Positions 44,858 to 53,701 of a DNA stretch of 64,000 nucleotides are shown piece after piece. The position numbers and the translations under genes are program-made. The stretch lies in contig NZ_JAANBD010000023.1 of NCBI RefSeq assembly GCF_011089885.1, forward strand, positions 186,001 to 250,000, in the 5' to 3' direction. The notes under the pieces are model-generated. The model saw only the letters and a program-made list of their open reading frames with translations. It had not been told where the DNA came from and did no database searches. Position 1 is the first letter of the stretch. The number at the start of each line of letters is the position of its first letter. This DNA is from Thioalkalivibrio sp. XN279. GTDB lineage: Bacteria > Pseudomonadota > Gammaproteobacteria > Steroidobacterales > XN24.

Positions 44858-47800
44858 TCACCGAATGTTGATCAGCCCCAGGCAAACATCAGAACGCTCG
44901 TGACGCGTGTTGCCCGCGGATTCGAGCTCTGAGAGCCTTTGCGCCATTCGTGCACTGAGGCGGTTCATCCTTCCTTCTGTCGCGGGGATCAGTCTTGTTC
45001 GACCTTTCTCCTCAAGAGAGGCCCGAACCCTTTGCAGAGACTCCATTTGCCGCTGCAGGTGCTTCCGGACCGCAGCTTTCTGTAATCGGACCCGGTCACT
45101 ATTCTCAGCAGCAATACGCCCGGCGAAGGAATCGTATTCCGCGAAGGACCGGAGCATAAGTTGCTCAACCGCCCGGGCCGCAGTGTCATATTCAATGCCT
45201 GCCCCGGCATCAATCCCGTCAGTTCCGTGCATTGCCGCGCGCGTAACTAGCCACTCTGCGTTATCTGCATCCAACGGCGTCAGCCCGCCGTCGCTGTCAA
45301 TGGCAGCAGCCTGGAACACCAGTTTCTCGATAACACGGAGGCCGGTGAAGGACCATCGACCGACGTAGAAAGGGTAGAGTCCGGCCTGCAATCGGGGAAT
45401 CGAACTGGTGCGGACCTCGACCAGCACGGCAGGGTAGAAGGGGTTGGCTTCTGCACCGATGGTGTGACTTGCGAACCGGACCAATGGATGGAACTGGGTT
45501 ATCCACTCTTCTCTCCCGCGTCGCGTCGTGTGCGCCTTGCTGGAAAAGTGAACGGTCGTTGGTTTTGGATTGTTGGAAACCAGCTGGGTGGTTCCCAGCA
45601 GCTTCTTCGCCTTGAGGAACGCTGTAAGGTCTGCCCGCGCCTTCTCCGACAGAGTGACCTGGAATACCAGTTCGCGATTTTCAGCCTGCCTGAAATCGCT
45701 TCCCGGGTACCTGTCATCGATGAAATCCCTGATGTAATTCCAAAGGTCTTCGCCAGTAATCCAGCGGCTCATTTCGCGCGCGGCGCTGACCTGCCTAACA
45801 ATGTAGTCCCCGTGAGCAATCAGGTTTCCGGCTTCTTCCTCGAGTCGTGACTCCTGCAGCTTCCTCGTTTCAAGGGCTTGGGCGGTCTGATCAATCCGTT
45901 GCGCTTCCTGCTCTGGCGTGAGTCGTCCTGATAACAAGTCCATCGTCAGCTGTCGGACTTCTTCTCCGAGGACTTGCTCAAGGCCGCCAAGCGCTTCTTC
46001 GAAAATTCTCAGTCTCTGAAAAAGCCGGTCGTGAATTCTTTCATCGATCGTTCCTGCGTAAAAAAGATTCCAGATGGTTATCCGATCTGCCGCTTGGCCG
46101 ATGCGATCTATTCGACCGATGCGTTGTTCGACCCGCATTGGATTCCACGGAAGATCGTAGTTGATCAGTACTCGTGCGAACTGCAGATCAACACCCTCAC
46201 TGGCTACTTCTGAGGCGAGCAGGATTGAGGTATTCGGATCCCTCGAAAAGTCTTCCAGGATTTCCATCTTCTGCTGGCCGGAATCGCCAGTTAGCAAGAC
46301 CCCGGAAATGCCATCTTCCTGGAGCCTCTGTCTCAGGTAACGCAGGGTCGGTTTGAAGGTTGCAAACAGGATTATCTTCTCTCCCGGGTGCGCCCTGAGG
46401 TGGTCCGAGAGCATGGCCCTCAATCGTGCATACTTGGTATCTGCCTTGCGCAACGCTTTCGGATCGCCAACGTCGGAAATGTGCCGAATCAGAGTCGAGA
46501 CGAGCGGTCCCGGCTGGGCTCTGTCCTCATCGGGCAGTTCGTCCACTCCGTCAAACAGTTCTTCCAAGTCCAGACCGCGTTCATGCCAGTCCGCGACTGC
46601 GGCGGCCATGGAGCTTGATAGCTGGCGCTGGGGCTGCACCAGCAGGAATCCCTCGTGCCCACCCTGCCGCTCAGCATAATCTCGGATTATCTGTGTGACG
46701 GCAGAATATGCTTCAGCCTCAAGCGTCGACATCTCTACGTGCTCTGGCACAGCTTCACGAACGACCTTGCGTTCATGAACATCACGCTTCCGAGTCCTTG
46801 TCACCGCATGGGACAGCAGATTGATTCTCTCGATTTCGGCTGCAAGTTCACTGCGCCTGCCGTGGTCGTGAAACGCCTCATCAGGGGGCGGATGCTGAAC
46901 CAGGTTCGAAATCTGCTGGTTCTCACGCAGGAGGTAGTGAGACCGCGCGTTGGATAAGTTTTCCAGGAAATCCTTCTGCCGCGCACTGCCTTGGAGGATC
47001 GCGTCTCGCAGGTTCAGCAGCGGCGCATTGGCTTGCAGAATGTCATCGAAGACGTCAGGGTTTGAGAACGTATCTTCGTCTACGAGGTTCAGGAGCTCAT
47101 ACAAATCCCGGTTCTTGAGGTGAAGCGGGGTCGCCGACAGGAGCACTATGCCCTCGGAAACCGGTCGGAGAAGTTTGCCAAGACGCGAGGTCATCGTTTC
47201 GGGATTTCTCATGTAGTGCGCTTCGTCAACGACAAGAAGGTCGACCAGCGGCTCATCAAAGGCGCTTTCGTCGAGAAGACGGGCCAAGATCGAGGCGGGA
47301 CTAAGATTCGCGTCATCTCCCCACTGGCGACGCGGTCTAACACCCTGCATGCTGCAGATGGCCGCATAAGATGATTTCTCGCCTTGCCGGACGCGTTTCA
47401 GCAGAGCGGTCAGCTCTTTTGCATCCAGAATGGAGGCTTCAACGCCAAACCTGCGCTCGAGCTCAATCTGCCACTTTTGTTGCAGCATGGCCGGACAAAC
47501 TACCAGCAGCCTGCGGGCGTCGAATCGGGCGCGTAGTTCTGTCCAGATCAGTCCAGCTTCGATGGTCTTTCCGAGACCAACCTCATCCGCAATCAGAATG
47601 CCGTTACTCGGGGATTCCAGGTAACTCAGGACTGGCTTGAACTGATAGGCATAGAAATCCGTATTAGTCGTTTCCATGCTGTAAATCAGGTCGGCGAGGC
47701 GCCCGGTCAGGCGTATGTGAGTCAGGCAACTACGCAAGTCGCGGGCGCGACCAAGGCGGCCCTCGCGGAGAAGCTCGATGGGATCTTGCGGCCCTGCGTC

Positions 47801-47986
47801 AGCGGGTTCAAGGCTGGGCTCTGCGTAGAATGTACTGGTGTCAGGAAATCTTACCTGGTAGTAGAGTTTGCCACCCATTGTCCGCTTGATTCCCGTGAGG
47901 GTGCCGATGCGGGATGGGTCACTCTTCAGTCTTACTTGCGTTCCAGGTTCCACGCAGCGCTCCTGCCAATGGATACGAGCTGACAA
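44858..47986 (-). CDS. SNF2/RapA-type helicase (DrmD-like)
   Basis: A 1042-residue SNF2-family translocase. After a small N-terminal beta domain (PGTQVRLKSDPSRIGTLTGI), Walker A lies in LIADEVGLGKTIEAGL near 131-146, DEAH box in LLVVDEAHYMRNP near 250, VLLSATPLHLKN near 285, and the C-terminal half has FATFKPTLRYLRQRL and RIGRIDRIGQ near 630. Long coiled-coil-like tail. Class 1 DISARM encodes the SNF2 helicase DrmD; whether this is a true DrmD needs a profile search. Confidence 0.87.
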   Translation of the reverse strand: MSARIHWQERCVEPGTQVRLKSDPSRIGTLTGIKRTMGGKLYYQVRFPDTSTFYAEPSLEPADAGPQDPIELLREGRLGRARDLRSCLTHIRLTGRLADLIYSMETTNTDFYAYQFKPVLSYLESPSNGILIADEVGLGKTIEAGLIWTELRARFDARRLLVVCPAMLQQKWQIELERRFGVEASILDAKELTALLKRVRQGEKSSYAAICSMQGVRPRRQWGDDANLSPASILARLLDESAFDEPLVDLLVVDEAHYMRNPETMTSRLGKLLRPVSEGIVLLSATPLHLKNRDLYELLNLVDEDTFSNPDVFDDILQANAPLLNLRDAILQGSARQKDFLENLSNARSHYLLRENQQISNLVQHPPPDEAFHDHGRRSELAAEIERINLLSHAVTRTRKRDVHERKVVREAVPEHVEMSTLEAEAYSAVTQIIRDYAERQGGHEGFLLVQPQRQLSSSMAAAVADWHERGLDLEELFDGVDELPDEDRAQPGPLVSTLIRHISDVGDPKALRKADTKYARLRAMLSDHLRAHPGEKIILFATFKPTLRYLRQRLQEDGISGVLLTGDSGQQKMEILEDFSRDPNTSILLASEVASEGVDLQFARVLINYDLPWNPMRVEQRIGRIDRIGQAADRITIWNLFYAGTIDERIHDRLFQRLRIFEEALGGLEQVLGEEVRQLTMDLLSGRLTPEQEAQRIDQTAQALETRKLQESRLEEEAGNLIAHGDYIVRQVSAAREMSRWITGEDLWNYIRDFIDDRYPGSDFRQAENRELVFQVTLSEKARADLTAFLKAKKLLGTTQLVSNNPKPTTVHFSSKAHTTRRGREEWITQFHPLVRFASHTIGAEANPFYPAVLVEVRTSSIPRLQAGLYPFYVGRWSFTGLRVIEKLVFQAAAIDSDGGLTPLDADNAEWLVTRAAMHGTDGIDAGAGIEYDTAARAVEQLMLRSFAEYDSFAGRIAAENSDRVRLQKAAVRKHLQRQMESLQRVRASLEEKGRTRLIPATEGRMNRLSARMAQRLSELESAGNTRHERSDVCLGLINIR

Positions 47987-48480
47987 AAAAGCTCAGGATT
48001 AAATGACTGGCCAATCATAGCCGCGAAAAATTGACCTCCAGGCAGAGTCACAGGTTGATACTTGGCTGATCTGGGGACACACATCGAAAAAAGGTAAATG
48101 ATTCCGTTAAGCCCAAGAGCAGCCAACTTGTATTTTCTAACAAGGGCCCGGGCTCGCCGCGTGAGCCACCTCAACCGGGATAATCTCTCCAATGCTGAGG
48201 CTTTCCAGGTACCGCAGTCGAGATTAACGCCTGACCGTACTCCGTAAATACGAGTCATGCGAGATGTGGGGTTTACCGGTTTTGAAGGTCAACCCCTGAA
48301 CATGTAGTCATGGACGGGCCTCTTAAGACGAATCTGGCACTGGAGCGACTTGACGTTCGCAGGGATGACAGGCTCACCCCCTGAGCCTCCCCCCTGAGAT
48401 AATCGCTCCGACACAGTGATTGACGTTGACAAAGGCCATTGACGTGACTAAGCTGCTGTCATCGTCAACGGAGATTGTCA
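47987..48480. other. non-coding right edge of the defence island
   Basis: About 490 bases without a convincing gene. It contains the likely promoter region of the SNF2 gene on its left, the 19-bp hairpin repeat at 48369 that matches the left edge of the island, and the MerR-type promoter from 48420. Composition returns to GC-rich after it. Confidence 0.5.
48369..48387. repeat. 19-bp hairpin repeat, right edge of defence island
   Basis: CAGGCTCACCCCCTGAGCC, identical in sequence and orientation to 21059-21077. The two copies bracket the whole A/T-richer defence island, 27.3 kb apart. Confidence 0.75.
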
Positions 48481-48481
48481 A
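48420..48481 (+). promoter_or_regulatory. promoter with repeated TTGAC boxes for the MerR-VWA operon
   Basis: TTGACA (48426-48431), 17 bases and TAAGCT (48449-48454) form a good promoter. TTGAC recurs at 48420, 48426 and 48439, and the inverted GTCAA at 48464 and 48477, the last one touching the start codon. The clustered boxes suggest cooperative binding by the MerR-like protein encoded just downstream. Confidence 0.65.
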
Positions 48482-49218
48482 TGTCGCAAGTCTTTCCGAT
48501 CGCTATCCCCGACGAAGTCCTTGATTTCAAGGGCTCCGCGACTGAGCTCGCGGACCTCTGCAACCAACTCCTGCAGGACAACGGGATCGAAGACGGCGAG
48601 GTCGCCAACGAGCGCCTGGTCCGCCATTACGTCTCCGTCGAGGTGCTGACCCCGCCGGTCCGGCAGGGCCGCGAGGCGGTCTACGGGGCCCGGCAGGCGG
48701 CCGAGTTCGTGATCGCCCGGAAGCTCCTCAAGGACGGCTGGCCGCTGGCCAAGATCGCCGAGCTGATCCAGACCTACGACCTGCCCATTCCCGCGCTGCA
48801 AGAGGGCGAGCCGGAGCTGCCGACCGACGCGGAGCGGGCGATCGCCCGCATCAGGGCTTCGCAGGCTGCCCCGGATAAAGTCTCGCGTCGCCGCGCGGTG
48901 TCGCCCGTCGCGGCATCCATGCGCATGCGCGAGCCGTCCTTTTCGGACAGCGCGCCGCCGCGCTCGGACTCGCTGGCCCGGGCGGCCGGCCTCGCGGCGC
49001 GGCGCATGGGCCTGGCGGAGACCCTGCGGGAGCTCGGCAACGAGTCGGGCACGGTGGAGCGGGAGGAGATGGTGCAACTGCGGCTGACGCCGTGGGCGAC
49101 GGTTTACGTGGACGCGCGCGAGCTGCGCCGGCTGGGGCCGGCGGAGGCGGAGGCGCTTGGGAAGGCGCTCGCTGAGGCGCTGCGCGAGGCAAGGATGACC
49201 CGAGGAGAACGGAAATGA
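48481..49218 (+). CDS. MerR-family regulator
   Basis: A 245-residue protein. The N-terminal helix-turn-helix has NERLVRHYVSVEVLTPPVRQ near residue 43 and EAVYGARQAAEFVIARKLL after it, the MerR pattern with a Tyr-rich first wing. The C-terminal part (about 180-245) is helical and ends TPWATVYVDARELRRLG. GGAGA is 8 bases before ATG 48481. It overlaps the VWA gene by 4 bases (ATGA), so the two are one unit, and the TTGAC boxes suggest autoregulation. Confidence 0.8.
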   Translation: MSQVFPIAIPDEVLDFKGSATELADLCNQLLQDNGIEDGEVANERLVRHYVSVEVLTPPVRQGREAVYGARQAAEFVIARKLLKDGWPLAKIAELIQTYDLPIPALQEGEPELPTDAERAIARIRASQAAPDKVSRRRAVSPVAASMRMREPSFSDSAPPRSDSLARAAGLAARRMGLAETLRELGNESGTVEREEMVQLRLTPWATVYVDARELRRLGPAEAEALGKALAEALREARMTRGERK

Positions 49219-50558
49219 ACAGGGAACTGAAGAACGAACTGACACTGGTGATGACGCCGGCGCGCGCCGCGGTGCTGGCCGAACATCGCAGCACGGTGGA
49301 CGTGCTGGTGCGTGTGCAGGCGCCGCCCCGGCCCGAGAAGGACCGCCCGGCCCGTGGCCCGGTGCACGTGGCGTTGGTGGTGGACCGCTCCGGCAGCATG
49401 TCGGGCAAGCCGCTCGAGGAAGCGAAGCGCTGCGCGCGCATGGTGGTGGACGGGCTGAACCCGGGGGACAAGGCCACCATCGTGATCTACGACGACTCGG
49501 TCGAGCGCCTGACCGGCCTGTTGGGTATGGACCAGCGCGACACGCTGCGTCGCGCGATTGACTCGATCGACGAGGGCGGCTGCACCAACCTGCACGGCGG
49601 CTGGCTGGCCGGCGCCGAGACGCTCGCGCCGCACACCGGCGCGGGCATCCTGTCGCGCGTGATCCTGCTGTCGGACGGTTGTGCCAACAGCGGCATCACC
49701 GGCATCGGCACGATCACCGACCAGGTGACGCAGCTCGCGGACGCCGGCGTGACCACCTCGACCTACGGCCTCGGGCACCACTTCAACGAGGAGCTCATGA
49801 CGGCCATGGCCGACGCCGGCCGCGGCAACGCCTACTACGGCCAGAGCGCCGACGACCTGGCCGACCCGTTCCAGGAGGAGCTGGCGCTGATGGGCGCGCT
49901 GTGCGCCCGCGAGGTGGAGCTGCGGGTCGAGACCGCGGCCGGTGTCTCGGCCAAGGTGCTCAACGGCTATCGGCAGGGCGCGCGCGGCGGCTGGCGCCTG
50001 CCGGACGTGGCCTACGAGGGCGAGGCCTGGGCCTTGGTGCAGCTCACCGTAGAGGCCGGCACCGCGACGGCGGGCGAGTTGCGCGACCTCGTGAAGGTGC
50101 GCGCGGCCTGGCGTGACCTCGACGGGGTCGAGCACCAGACGAGCCCCGAATCGCTGGCGCTGCCCGCGATGCCGGCGGCCGCCTATGCGGCCCTGGCCGA
50201 GGACGAGCTGGGGCGCCGCCGGGTGAACGAGCTCCTCGTGGCCGGCATGCAGCAGACGGCGCGGGATGCCGCGCGCCGGCACGACTGGAACGCGGTCAAC
50301 CTGGCGCTCGCCCAGGCGCGGCAGATGTCGGTCGACAACCCGTGGCTTGAGGGCGTCGTGGAGGAGCTGGAGGGGCTCGCCCGCCAGCGCGACGAGCTCA
50401 TGTTCGCCAAGGAGGCGATGTACAGCTCGCGCCGCATGCGCAGCCGCATGGCCCACGTGAACGAATGTCAGGATCCGGGCAGCATGGACGCGCCCGACTA
50501 CCTGCGCCGCAAGCGCGCGCAGGGCAAGGCCGAGCCGCGGCGGCGGGACCCGCGGTAA
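49215..50558 (+). CDS. von Willebrand factor A domain protein
   Basis: A 447-residue protein without a signal peptide. The VWA domain (about 50-230) has a full metal-ion-dependent adhesion site: VALVVDRSGSMSGKPLEEAK (DxSxS) near residue 54, a conserved Thr in GGCTNLHGG near 118 and ILLSDGCANSG near 152. The C-terminal half has a beta region and a helical tail ending in basic residues. Followed by a strong terminator. Function of the MerR-VWA pair is unknown to me. Confidence 0.85.
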   Translation: MNRELKNELTLVMTPARAAVLAEHRSTVDVLVRVQAPPRPEKDRPARGPVHVALVVDRSGSMSGKPLEEAKRCARMVVDGLNPGDKATIVIYDDSVERLTGLLGMDQRDTLRRAIDSIDEGGCTNLHGGWLAGAETLAPHTGAGILSRVILLSDGCANSGITGIGTITDQVTQLADAGVTTSTYGLGHHFNEELMTAMADAGRGNAYYGQSADDLADPFQEELALMGALCAREVELRVETAAGVSAKVLNGYRQGARGGWRLPDVAYEGEAWALVQLTVEAGTATAGELRDLVKVRAAWRDLDGVEHQTSPESLALPAMPAAAYAALAEDELGRRRVNELLVAGMQQTARDAARRHDWNAVNLALAQARQMSVDNPWLEGVVEELEGLARQRDELMFAKEAMYSSRRMRSRMAHVNECQDPGSMDAPDYLRRKRAQGKAEPRRRDPR

Positions 50559-50565
50559 ACGTGAA

Positions 50566-50598
50566 GCCCCGGTGGCTCACCTCCTGAGCCACCGGGGC
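50566..50598. terminator. strong hairpin terminator after the VWA gene
   Basis: A perfect 14-bp stem GCCCCGGTGGCTCA / TGAGCCACCGGGGC with loop CCTCC. The upper stem is the same GGCTCA-N5-TGAGCC core found at 21061, 48371 and 57229. There is no T-run after it on the plus strand. Confidence 0.7.
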
Positions 50599-50694
50599 GG
50601 CACACTGGTTTCAAGCCCGCAGGTTGCTTCGAGCCGCAGGCAGACTTAAATTCGACCACGCATCAAGAGTGAGCTGACGCTCCGCCAACCTGCC

Positions 50695-50748
50695 CGACCC
50701 AGGCAAGGTGGCTGCCCCCGAGAGGGGGGATGTGGCCGACCCAGGCAA
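50695..50748. repeat. CGACCCAGGCAA direct repeat pair
   Basis: The 12-mer occurs at 50695-50706 and 50737-50748, with a GCCCCC/GGGGG hairpin between them, in the leader of the 270-residue gene. Purpose unknown; possibly regulatory. Confidence 0.4.
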
Positions 50749-50815
50749 CGAACCGGGTCCATTCCACAACGCGCGTCGGCTTCCTTTGCAATGACAATGC
50801 ATTGGAGGCTGATTC

Positions 50816-51628
50816 ATGTCTGATCTTCCCAAGTCCGTCTTCCAGAAGGACGGCGCGATTTATCTGCCCCTGTCGTGGAAGGAGGCGTACCACCTGCGCC
50901 ATGTCCTGCGGCAGCACCTCAAGCGCTACCCCGATGCATGCCTGGCCCGGAGGACGCTCAAGCGCATGGAAGGCGAGGATCCGGACCAGGGCGAGGCGAC
51001 CGCGGGCAATGTCATCGCCTTCCCCCGGCGCCCCTGCCAGGAGAAGTCGCGGGTGCTGATCACGCTCGAGCGCGGCGTAATCGTGGCGGCGGACTTCGAC
51101 TGGTTGGAGTATCACGGGTGGACTGGCGTCCGGGCTCGCTGCGACGACGATTCGACCGAGAGCTATATCGTCGACAGTCCGAGCATGGCCGAGTACTACG
51201 ACGTGAAGCTGCCGGAGGACGCCACCTACGAGCAGAAAAAGCAGGCGGTCATGGCTGCGGCTGGTTGGGACTACGACGAGGAGTGCGAGTGGCTCGAGGT
51301 TGACGAGAACGGTGACGCGCTGCCGGAATGCGAGACCGACCAGGTCATCAACGAGTGGCTGTCATCCCTGCTGATCGATGTCGACGTCGAGCGCCATGCC
51401 CACTTCGCCGCGCGCATCGCCACCGAGTACACGCCCGGCTTCGAGATCTGGAAGGCACTGCCGGCCCACCAGGCGGAGCGGCTGGGGTTCTGCGAGTCCG
51501 ATCTCGGCGGCCCGGCATCGTCCGTGCCCTGCGTCTCGACTCGGGCCTCCGCGGAGGAGTTGCAGCAGGTGCTGGAGTTGTATGGGTTGGGGTTTGTGAT
51601 GGCCGCGGAAGGCAAGCGGGGCGTATAG
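50816..51628 (+). CDS. hypothetical 270-residue acidic protein
   Basis: No family recognised. Starts MSDLPKSVFQKDGAIYLPLS. The N-terminus has a helical basic part (AYHLRHVLRQHLKRYP), the middle a very acidic stretch (WDYDEECEWLEVDENGDALPE) and the C-terminus AEELQQVLELYGLGFVM. The start ATG is 16 bases after a clear GC-rich leader containing the CGACCCAGGCAA repeats. It precedes the three-gene operon from 51774 by about 145 bases. Confidence 0.65.
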   Translation: MSDLPKSVFQKDGAIYLPLSWKEAYHLRHVLRQHLKRYPDACLARRTLKRMEGEDPDQGEATAGNVIAFPRRPCQEKSRVLITLERGVIVAADFDWLEYHGWTGVRARCDDDSTESYIVDSPSMAEYYDVKLPEDATYEQKKQAVMAAAGWDYDEECEWLEVDENGDALPECETDQVINEWLSSLLIDVDVERHAHFAARIATEYTPGFEIWKALPAHQAERLGFCESDLGGPASSVPCVSTRASAEELQQVLELYGLGFVMAAEGKRGV

Positions 51629-51773
51629 GCAGGTTAGCCGGTAGCCCACCGGCGTCCCAGTAACGGCGTTCGGTTGGAGCACTTGGCTGCTGCTCGCCGA
51701 GCAATGCTTGCAATCCAGAAAGAGGCGCGATACAGTGCGCGCTGTGCAGGGCCTATTCAGCGGAGAATGTTTT

Positions 51774-52355
51774 ATGCAAAAAGTTATCGACGTCTTCGAC
51801 GAAGCCGAGTGGCTCGTTGGAAGGATGAATCTGGCTGGAGTAGGGAATGCCGACCTGCAACAGTCATTGCAAGAGAATGGCTGGACAGGCCAGCCGAACA
51901 ATATCGCTAACTGGCGAAACGGCTCGAGCCCAATACCAAGCCCGCTGGTTCCATTGATCGTTAAGGCGACTGGCCTGGATCCAGAGATCGGCGAAGGCAA
52001 GGTCGAGGTGATCCGATTCTTCCGGCATCGCTATCCGTTCCTCGCGACATATCTCCAGGATCCGGGCCCGTCGGAGTCTCGTAAAGATTCCGGAGCTAAG
52101 GCGCGTACCCCGACGCCGGTCTATTACGCCCGGCGCGGCGTGCTCAAGGGCAAACGGTTTGTCCCGCACCGCAACCGGGATGGCTTCTTCGTTGCAGGAA
52201 CGAGCCGGTTCGAAAAAGACCAGGTGACGTTCGAGACGCTGAAGGAGTTAGTCGATGCCCTGGCAGCCAATCCGGACCTCAGGGTTCGCATGGCCCCGGA
52301 GGATCAGTCAGCGCCCCCATCATTGATTACGCAGCGCTCGCTCGCGTGGGAATGA
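51774..52355 (+). CDS. HTH-like protein leading the UDG-fold operon
   Basis: A 193-residue protein. The N-terminal segment GNADLQQSLQENGWTGQPNN, followed by IANWRNGSSPIPSPLVPLIV, looks like a helix-turn-helix of the XRE/CI kind with a Trp-Arg-Asn-Gly recognition end. The C-terminus (VYYARRGVLKGKRFVPHRNR) is basic. GGAGA precedes ATG 51774 by 8 bases. It precedes two further genes on the same strand and may regulate them. Confidence 0.65.
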   Translation: MQKVIDVFDEAEWLVGRMNLAGVGNADLQQSLQENGWTGQPNNIANWRNGSSPIPSPLVPLIVKATGLDPEIGEGKVEVIRFFRHRYPFLATYLQDPGPSESRKDSGAKARTPTPVYYARRGVLKGKRFVPHRNRDGFFVAGTSRFEKDQVTFETLKELVDALAANPDLRVRMAPEDQSAPPSLITQRSLAWE

Positions 52356-52395
52356 AACGGCAAATTGATTTCAACAATTCGGGAGGACTATAGAG

Positions 52396-52845
52396 ATGGC
52401 AAAAACCAAGGCTGTAAATGACGAGACTCGTGACAAGGTTGTGAGGCTTGTGAAGGAACTCGGATATGAAATCGGAATGAAGAAGGATGGCAGCGACGCA
52501 TACGTGAAGGTACTGAAGCTGCTCCATTCGCTCAGCCCTCACGCGATTTATCTCCATAAAGACCAGGGCGTCACACCGGATGGCCGGTTCGAGCAGTACC
52601 GGGTAGCAGTACATCCGGACCAGTTTGTTTCCGGTTTGGATGCCGCCACGAATGGTATCTCGCCGCCCGTAAACCGGCGGACAGGGACAAACCTGTTCCA
52701 AAGCAGTAATTACCACGGATATCCGCTAAGGGGCACGTCCAAGGCGCCTTATGCTCGTGCGTACCAGGCTCAGGATTCTGTCGCCTTGAAGCGCTTGCTC
52801 ACGGCCCTCGCGGATCACTTCAGCAGCGCAGGTGGTTCCATATGA
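52396..52845 (+). CDS. hypothetical 149-residue protein
   Basis: Not recognised. Basic and helical at the start (DKVVRLVKELGYEIGMKKDG), with IYLHKDQGVTPDGRFEQYRV near residue 50 and a C-terminal helix (LKRLLTALADHFSSAG). GGGAGGA lies before the ATG. It overlaps the UDG-fold gene by 4 bases (ATGA), which means coupled translation and a probable functional link. Confidence 0.65.
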   Translation: MAKTKAVNDETRDKVVRLVKELGYEIGMKKDGSDAYVKVLKLLHSLSPHAIYLHKDQGVTPDGRFEQYRVAVHPDQFVSGLDAATNGISPPVNRRTGTNLFQSSNYHGYPLRGTSKAPYARAYQAQDSVALKRLLTALADHFSSAGGSI

Positions 52846-53600
52846 GCGGCTTCACCATAGAAAAATACATCCCCGTCATTTGCGGAGCTTCGGCACCCGC
52901 TCTGCGGGATCCAAGGCTCTTGATGGACTCGTGCGATGACTTCGCGGTCTATTACGCGCCCTTCGAGTACATCAATCCGCTTGCACGCGTCGTGCTAGTA
53001 GGCATCACGCCCGGGCCAACGCAGATGGTCAACGCGAACAACGCAGCTCGGCGGGCTCTGCTGGCTGGGAATTCTCCCGAAGAGGCGATTCGCGCTGCCA
53101 AGGAGACGGCCGCATTCAGCGGGGAGCCCATGCGTACCAACCTGGTCCGTCAGCTCAACCACTGGGGCTTCCAGTCTTGGCTTGGGTTGCAGGATGCAAG
53201 CGAGCTCTTTTCAACGAGCCGATATCTGCTGCACGCCACATCTCTGCTTCGGTACCCGGTTTTCGTTAACCACCAGGATTACCGTGGCGCGCCGGACATG
53301 ACCAAGCATCCGCTGCTCCGGAGATACCTCCTGGAGAATTTCGTCGAGGAGGTGCGGCAACTCGACAACGCGGTCTTCGTCGGGCTTGGTCCGCTGGTTC
53401 AGAAGGTGCTTGATCGGCTGGTTGGAGAGCGGCTGCTGCGACCTGATCGAGTCATCGGTGGCATGTTGCATCCCTCCGGCAACTGCACCTACCGGATCAA
53501 TTACCTCGTAGGCAATCGGATGGCGGCGGTTCCACATGCCACCAATCCGGCGCCCTACGATCTCGGGCGGGAAGGGTTTCGTCATCAGTACCTGGGATAG
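52842..53600 (+). CDS. uracil-DNA-glycosylase-fold protein
   Basis: A 252-residue protein with the two signature motifs of the UDG superfamily: VVLVGITPGPTQMVNA near residue 50 (motif A, G-x-x-P-G) and MLHPSGNCTYRINYLVG near 207 (motif B, HPS...R). Classical UDG catalytic Asp is not obvious. Some UDG-superfamily enzymes remove modified bases from phage DNA; that makes a defence role plausible but unproven. It ends the operon that begins at 51774. Confidence 0.78.
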   Translation: MSGFTIEKYIPVICGASAPALRDPRLLMDSCDDFAVYYAPFEYINPLARVVLVGITPGPTQMVNANNAARRALLAGNSPEEAIRAAKETAAFSGEPMRTNLVRQLNHWGFQSWLGLQDASELFSTSRYLLHATSLLRYPVFVNHQDYRGAPDMTKHPLLRRYLLENFVEEVRQLDNAVFVGLGPLVQKVLDRLVGERLLRPDRVIGGMLHPSGNCTYRINYLVGNRMAAVPHATNPAPYDLGREGFRHQYLG

Positions 53601-53701
53601 GAACTGGGGGGTCACGAGGTTAGCCGGGTGCTCGCCACCGGGCGCCTCGTGGAAACTCCGCACGGGATGCTGATTGACCCATGGTCCAACGGGGGTTCGT
53701 T

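Noticed and set aside
47932-48258. 108-residue minus-strand open frame upstream of the SNF2 gene
   Set aside because: It overlaps the SNF2 start in another frame, has mixed composition and no ribosome-binding site; probably the leader region.
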